From: Bolinopsis microptera
Taxonomy: Eukaryota; Ctenophora; Tentaculata; Lobata; Bolinopsidae
Direction: 5' to 3'
DNA: 12,090 nt
NCBI RefSeq assembly: GCF_026151205.1
Contig: NW_026971973.1
Span: 1-12,090, forward strand
Below the pieces are notes generated by a model. It ran no database searches and was not told the DNA's origin. It saw only the letters and a program-made list of their open reading frames with translations. Shown piece after piece: positions 10,066 through 12,090 of this stretch. The position numbers and the translations under genes were made by a program. Numbering within the stretch: position 1 is the first letter of the stretch; every line of letters starts with the position of its first letter.

Positions 10066-10087
10066 AAAATAATAATGATAAAATAAA
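10066..10087 (+). repeat. A-rich AAT-repeat tail of the SINE
   Basis: aaaataataatgataaaata followed by aa reads as a decayed AAT/AAAT simple repeat at the expected 3' end of the retroposon. The sequence to its right changes at once to mixed composition. Confidence 0.5.
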
Positions 10088-10089
10088 GT

Positions 10090-11574
10090 GTCCCCCTTGA
10101 TACCAGAAAATTAACTGGTCATGTTAAACTATATCCATATATACCTGTAGTCGATCCCACCCTTAACCCACCGACTATACCCCATTTAAACAATCAATTT
10201 TAATACCCGTAATGATTATTTTTTTGTACCATTGTAGTTTTCTGATTAACCATTTCCGCACCATGCACAACTTTGCACTGGCCCCAAAACTTATTTCCTT
10301 GCACCCAAACGTTTTTTTATTTTTTTCGTATTGTTTGACATACAAATGGCCATATAATAAGAATTCATTTTGATTCAGCCAGTGTCATTGATAATGGTAT
10401 TGGTATGTTTTTATCTCTCTTTTTTCGTGAGATTATTGTTGAAACTTGATCTCGTGGTACATGTCTTCACATACAACCACTATACCTACGGGGGGCGTTT
10501 GCATGGTTTTCAGCAAGCTCTTGGCTATTTTACCAAACCAGTACAATTTCACAGACCAGCGCAATAAATTGTTTTAGACTATAATTAGAGTACTGCTCAA
10601 AGGTTACTATGAGTATGGACATGCGATTATCAGTTCTACAAAAATGTCTATTAATTAATAGTTTAGATTGATAAAAGTTCTTTAGATTTATTGAATAATC
10701 TCGGTCAAAATTGAGTGGGTTCCTTGTTACAGCAAGACAAGAATTCAAACACATTTTATTCTATCAATAATTCATTTTCAGTCATATTCAAGATTTACAG
10801 TCGAAACATCCCATGAAATGCTTACTCTAAAATCTTTAAGTAAAACGGTTGTCAACATTGCAGTTCGTTTCTCCTGGCCCATGTTTTAGAAAACCTTGCA
10901 GTCATTTCGATCTGCAGACACAGCTTGGCAGCGAATCCGTCGCTGTACGAAGATTCATCTGCAAGTGCAGGCCCAAAATTGTTGAATGCAATGGCCCTAG
11001 CCTATAATATCTGAATTACACCATCTTAAATCAAAAACTCGTCCAGTTTCATGCTCTCTCTCTTCCTGATAACCTGTAAACCACCCATCAGGGGCTACTC
11101 TTCTCAATTTAAAACTGGCTGCTTTGCTAGAGGAATGACAGAGATCTCCTCTCCGTGGTCTGGGTGGTCACACGATGCACCCAATTACGAAAGCGATGTC
11201 AGCTATTTTAAATAACCTAACAGTTAAGACTCGGTTTTTGATATTATAAAACTGTTCGTGTTACAGGGTTTATGGATATACAAATATTGTGTCAATGAAG
11301 ATCACAAATAAAAGGTACAAAAATACTTTCGGATGATGCAGATAAAAATGGAAATCATTACAGACCCTGGCTGACTATCTAATTCTCTATTGTGTTCACA
11401 GTAGTTCAAGCCTAACATAATTGAAGATTCTAATAATTTAAGCATTGATCGTTGAAACACAGTTCAACACATGATCAAAATAACCTAGCAGTAAGGTTGA
11501 AATATAGTACAATCGAAAGTATAACTAAATACCAATATCATAAAACCGTTAATATCAATAATCAAATGTCGAAT
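10090..11574. other. Ordinary AT-rich non-coding DNA, no gene identified
   Basis: This is the cleanest part of the window, with few long runs. Frames are short. Those at 10370-10567 (plus) and 10530-10754 (minus) have no recognisable motif and overlap each other on opposite strands. A 49-codon patch on the minus strand at 10852-11001 has a plausible residue mix but neither a start codon nor an identity. The part next to 11575 should hold the 3' flank and terminal inverted repeat of the MULE element, but I could not recognise an end without its partner outside the window. Confidence 0.6.
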
Positions 11575-12090
11575 TCATAGTGCAGCAAAAACAGCAGAGA
11601 GATAATCAATGACTTCGTACTCCTGGTTATTGTAGGCTTGCATGAAGGATTCCAGAAGGGAGTCGTACCTTATCCACTTGGCAGCTCTCTGGGGTGGAGG
11701 TCTTCTCATCAGCCTATCCGTGATCTTCTGGTTCTGTTTAGTCCTTGCTCTAGTTTGAGGGCTTCAAGGAATTTCCAGATGGTAGGATTTGAACACTGGA
11801 CGAGGCTGCGGAGAAACCATTAGTGTCATCCTTCTGCAAGGTTCAAAGAGGCGTGGGAGACCAGTTTAGACAGCAATCGTACTGGTTCCAGGACAGGTGA
11901 ATCGAAGCGAGCAGGTCTGTTTGGTGTTCCCATCCACGTGGACTCAAAGTAATAATGTAAAGACATCCATATCTGCGGAGAGGAATAGGTCTAACTCTAA
12001 GGGTCTGCCATGCGTAGTGGACGTCACCAGGAGGGATGAAAGGTAGAAGCTTCCGATCCGTGGAGGCTTTCGGATGTCGGATTCCCACCA
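11575..12090 (-). pseudogene. C-terminal part of a Mutator-like (MULE) transposase, frame-broken
   Basis: MULE transposases cut out and reinsert Mutator-type DNA transposons. Motifs typical of the family's C-terminal half occur in the right order on the minus strand: FIPPGDVHYAWQTLR (about 11996-12040), YFESTWMG (11928-11951), WNQYDCCLN (11864-11890), NLAEG then stop then H (11823-11843, where the family has EGWH), NPTIWKFLEALKLEQ (11745-11789), PPPQRAA near 11680-11700 and DYLSAV (11590-11607), then a natural-looking TGA end at 11575-11577. They are spread over all three frames, so at least five frame changes are needed. Two in-frame stops, TGA at 11826-11828 and TAA at 11820-11822, interrupt the EGWH region, the first in the Trp position. 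The start and the DDE catalytic core lie beyond the right edge. About 172 codons of a protein usually several hundred residues long are present. Some frame changes could be sequencing errors, but the stops are not in long runs, so this is most likely a decayed copy. Confidence 0.85.

Larger units (their letters stand above)
9633..10087 (+). mobile_element. Probable tRNA-derived SINE retroposon
   Basis: The element starts with a tRNA-like head (about 9633-9730) carrying both internal RNA polymerase III promoter boxes in the right order and spacing. A body of about 330 bases with no coding potential follows. It ends in an A-rich tail of AAT-type repeats (about 10066-10087) before ordinary sequence resumes. 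Head, unrelated body and simple tail is the classic build of a tRNA-derived SINE, which moves using the reverse transcriptase of a partner LINE. No partner LINE is visible here. The left boundary is uncertain, and I could not find a convincing target-site duplication. The frames at 9497-9766 and 9872-10072 overlap the element and are probably chance. A diverged tRNA pseudogene next to an unrelated A-rich tail is the main alternative. Confidence 0.55.

Noticed and set aside
9497-10072. Two plus-strand frames of 89 and 66 codons
   Set aside because: They lie across the tRNA-like head and the body of the probable SINE and show no protein motif.
10370-10754. Opposing frames of 65 and 74 codons
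   Set aside because: They overlap on opposite strands, are short, and match nothing I recognise. A dispersed repeat is possible but unproven.
11700-11720. Minus-strand ctgatgag resembling the core of a hammerhead ribozyme
   Set aside because: The required CGAAA box and flanking stems are missing, and the word is part of the MULE coding sequence.
11638-11823. Plus-strand 61-codon frame
   Set aside because: It is antisense to the MULE relic, whose motifs on the minus strand explain this DNA better.
1-12090. CRISPR arrays, bacterial operons, rRNA or phage genes
   Set aside because: There are no regularly spaced identical repeats, no ribosome binding sites ahead of frames, and no recognisable bacterial, phage or rRNA sequence.

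Overview
The window looks like animal (metazoan) nuclear DNA from an AT-rich, repeat-laden, non-coding region. It has no operon structure, no ribosome binding sites and no long open reading frames of normal composition. Its two recognisable genetic elements are both typical of eukaryotes: a broken Mutator-like (MULE) DNA transposase at the right edge, and a probable tRNA-derived SINE retroposon near 9.6-10.1 kb. I cannot name the species. MULEs and tRNA-derived SINEs occur in flatworms, arthropods, molluscs and other animals, and the style of the cleaner right-hand third made me think of a trematode, but that is only an impression.

Sequence quality changes strikingly along the window. From 1 to about 5,728 the DNA is built almost entirely of homopolymer blocks (A, T, C and G runs placed side by side). 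Reading frames there translate into proteins made mainly of Lys, Phe, Pro and Gly, the residues encoded by AAA, TTT, CCC and GGG. I read this stretch as base-calling or assembly error rather than biology. From 5,731 to about 9,560 the sequence is intermediate, with clean islands and occasional long runs. After about 9,560 I find no run of eight or more identical bases, and the text reads like ordinary genomic DNA.

Layout: 1-5,728 homopolymer-smeared DNA without a supportable gene; 5,731-5,988 a small open frame of normal composition, possibly an exon, unidentified; 5,989-8,700 non-coding, with a C-rich tract (6,282-6,331) and a G tract (8,308-8,329); 8,702-9,290 a degenerate repeat zone with three hairpins that each follow a CGAT-plus-T-run motif; about 9,401-9,471 an A-rich stretch resembling a retroposon tail; about 9,633-10,087 the SINE; 10,090-11,574 non-coding unique-looking DNA; 11,575-12,090 the minus-strand C-terminal part of the MULE transposase, whose 5' part lies beyond the window.

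The genes do not form a working pathway. The window is best described as a graveyard of mobile elements plus a large block of unreliable sequence. I found no convincing new biological system. The observations most worth checking are the MULE relic, the hairpin repeat family, the SINE, the unidentified small frame, and the sharp quality change at about 5,730.
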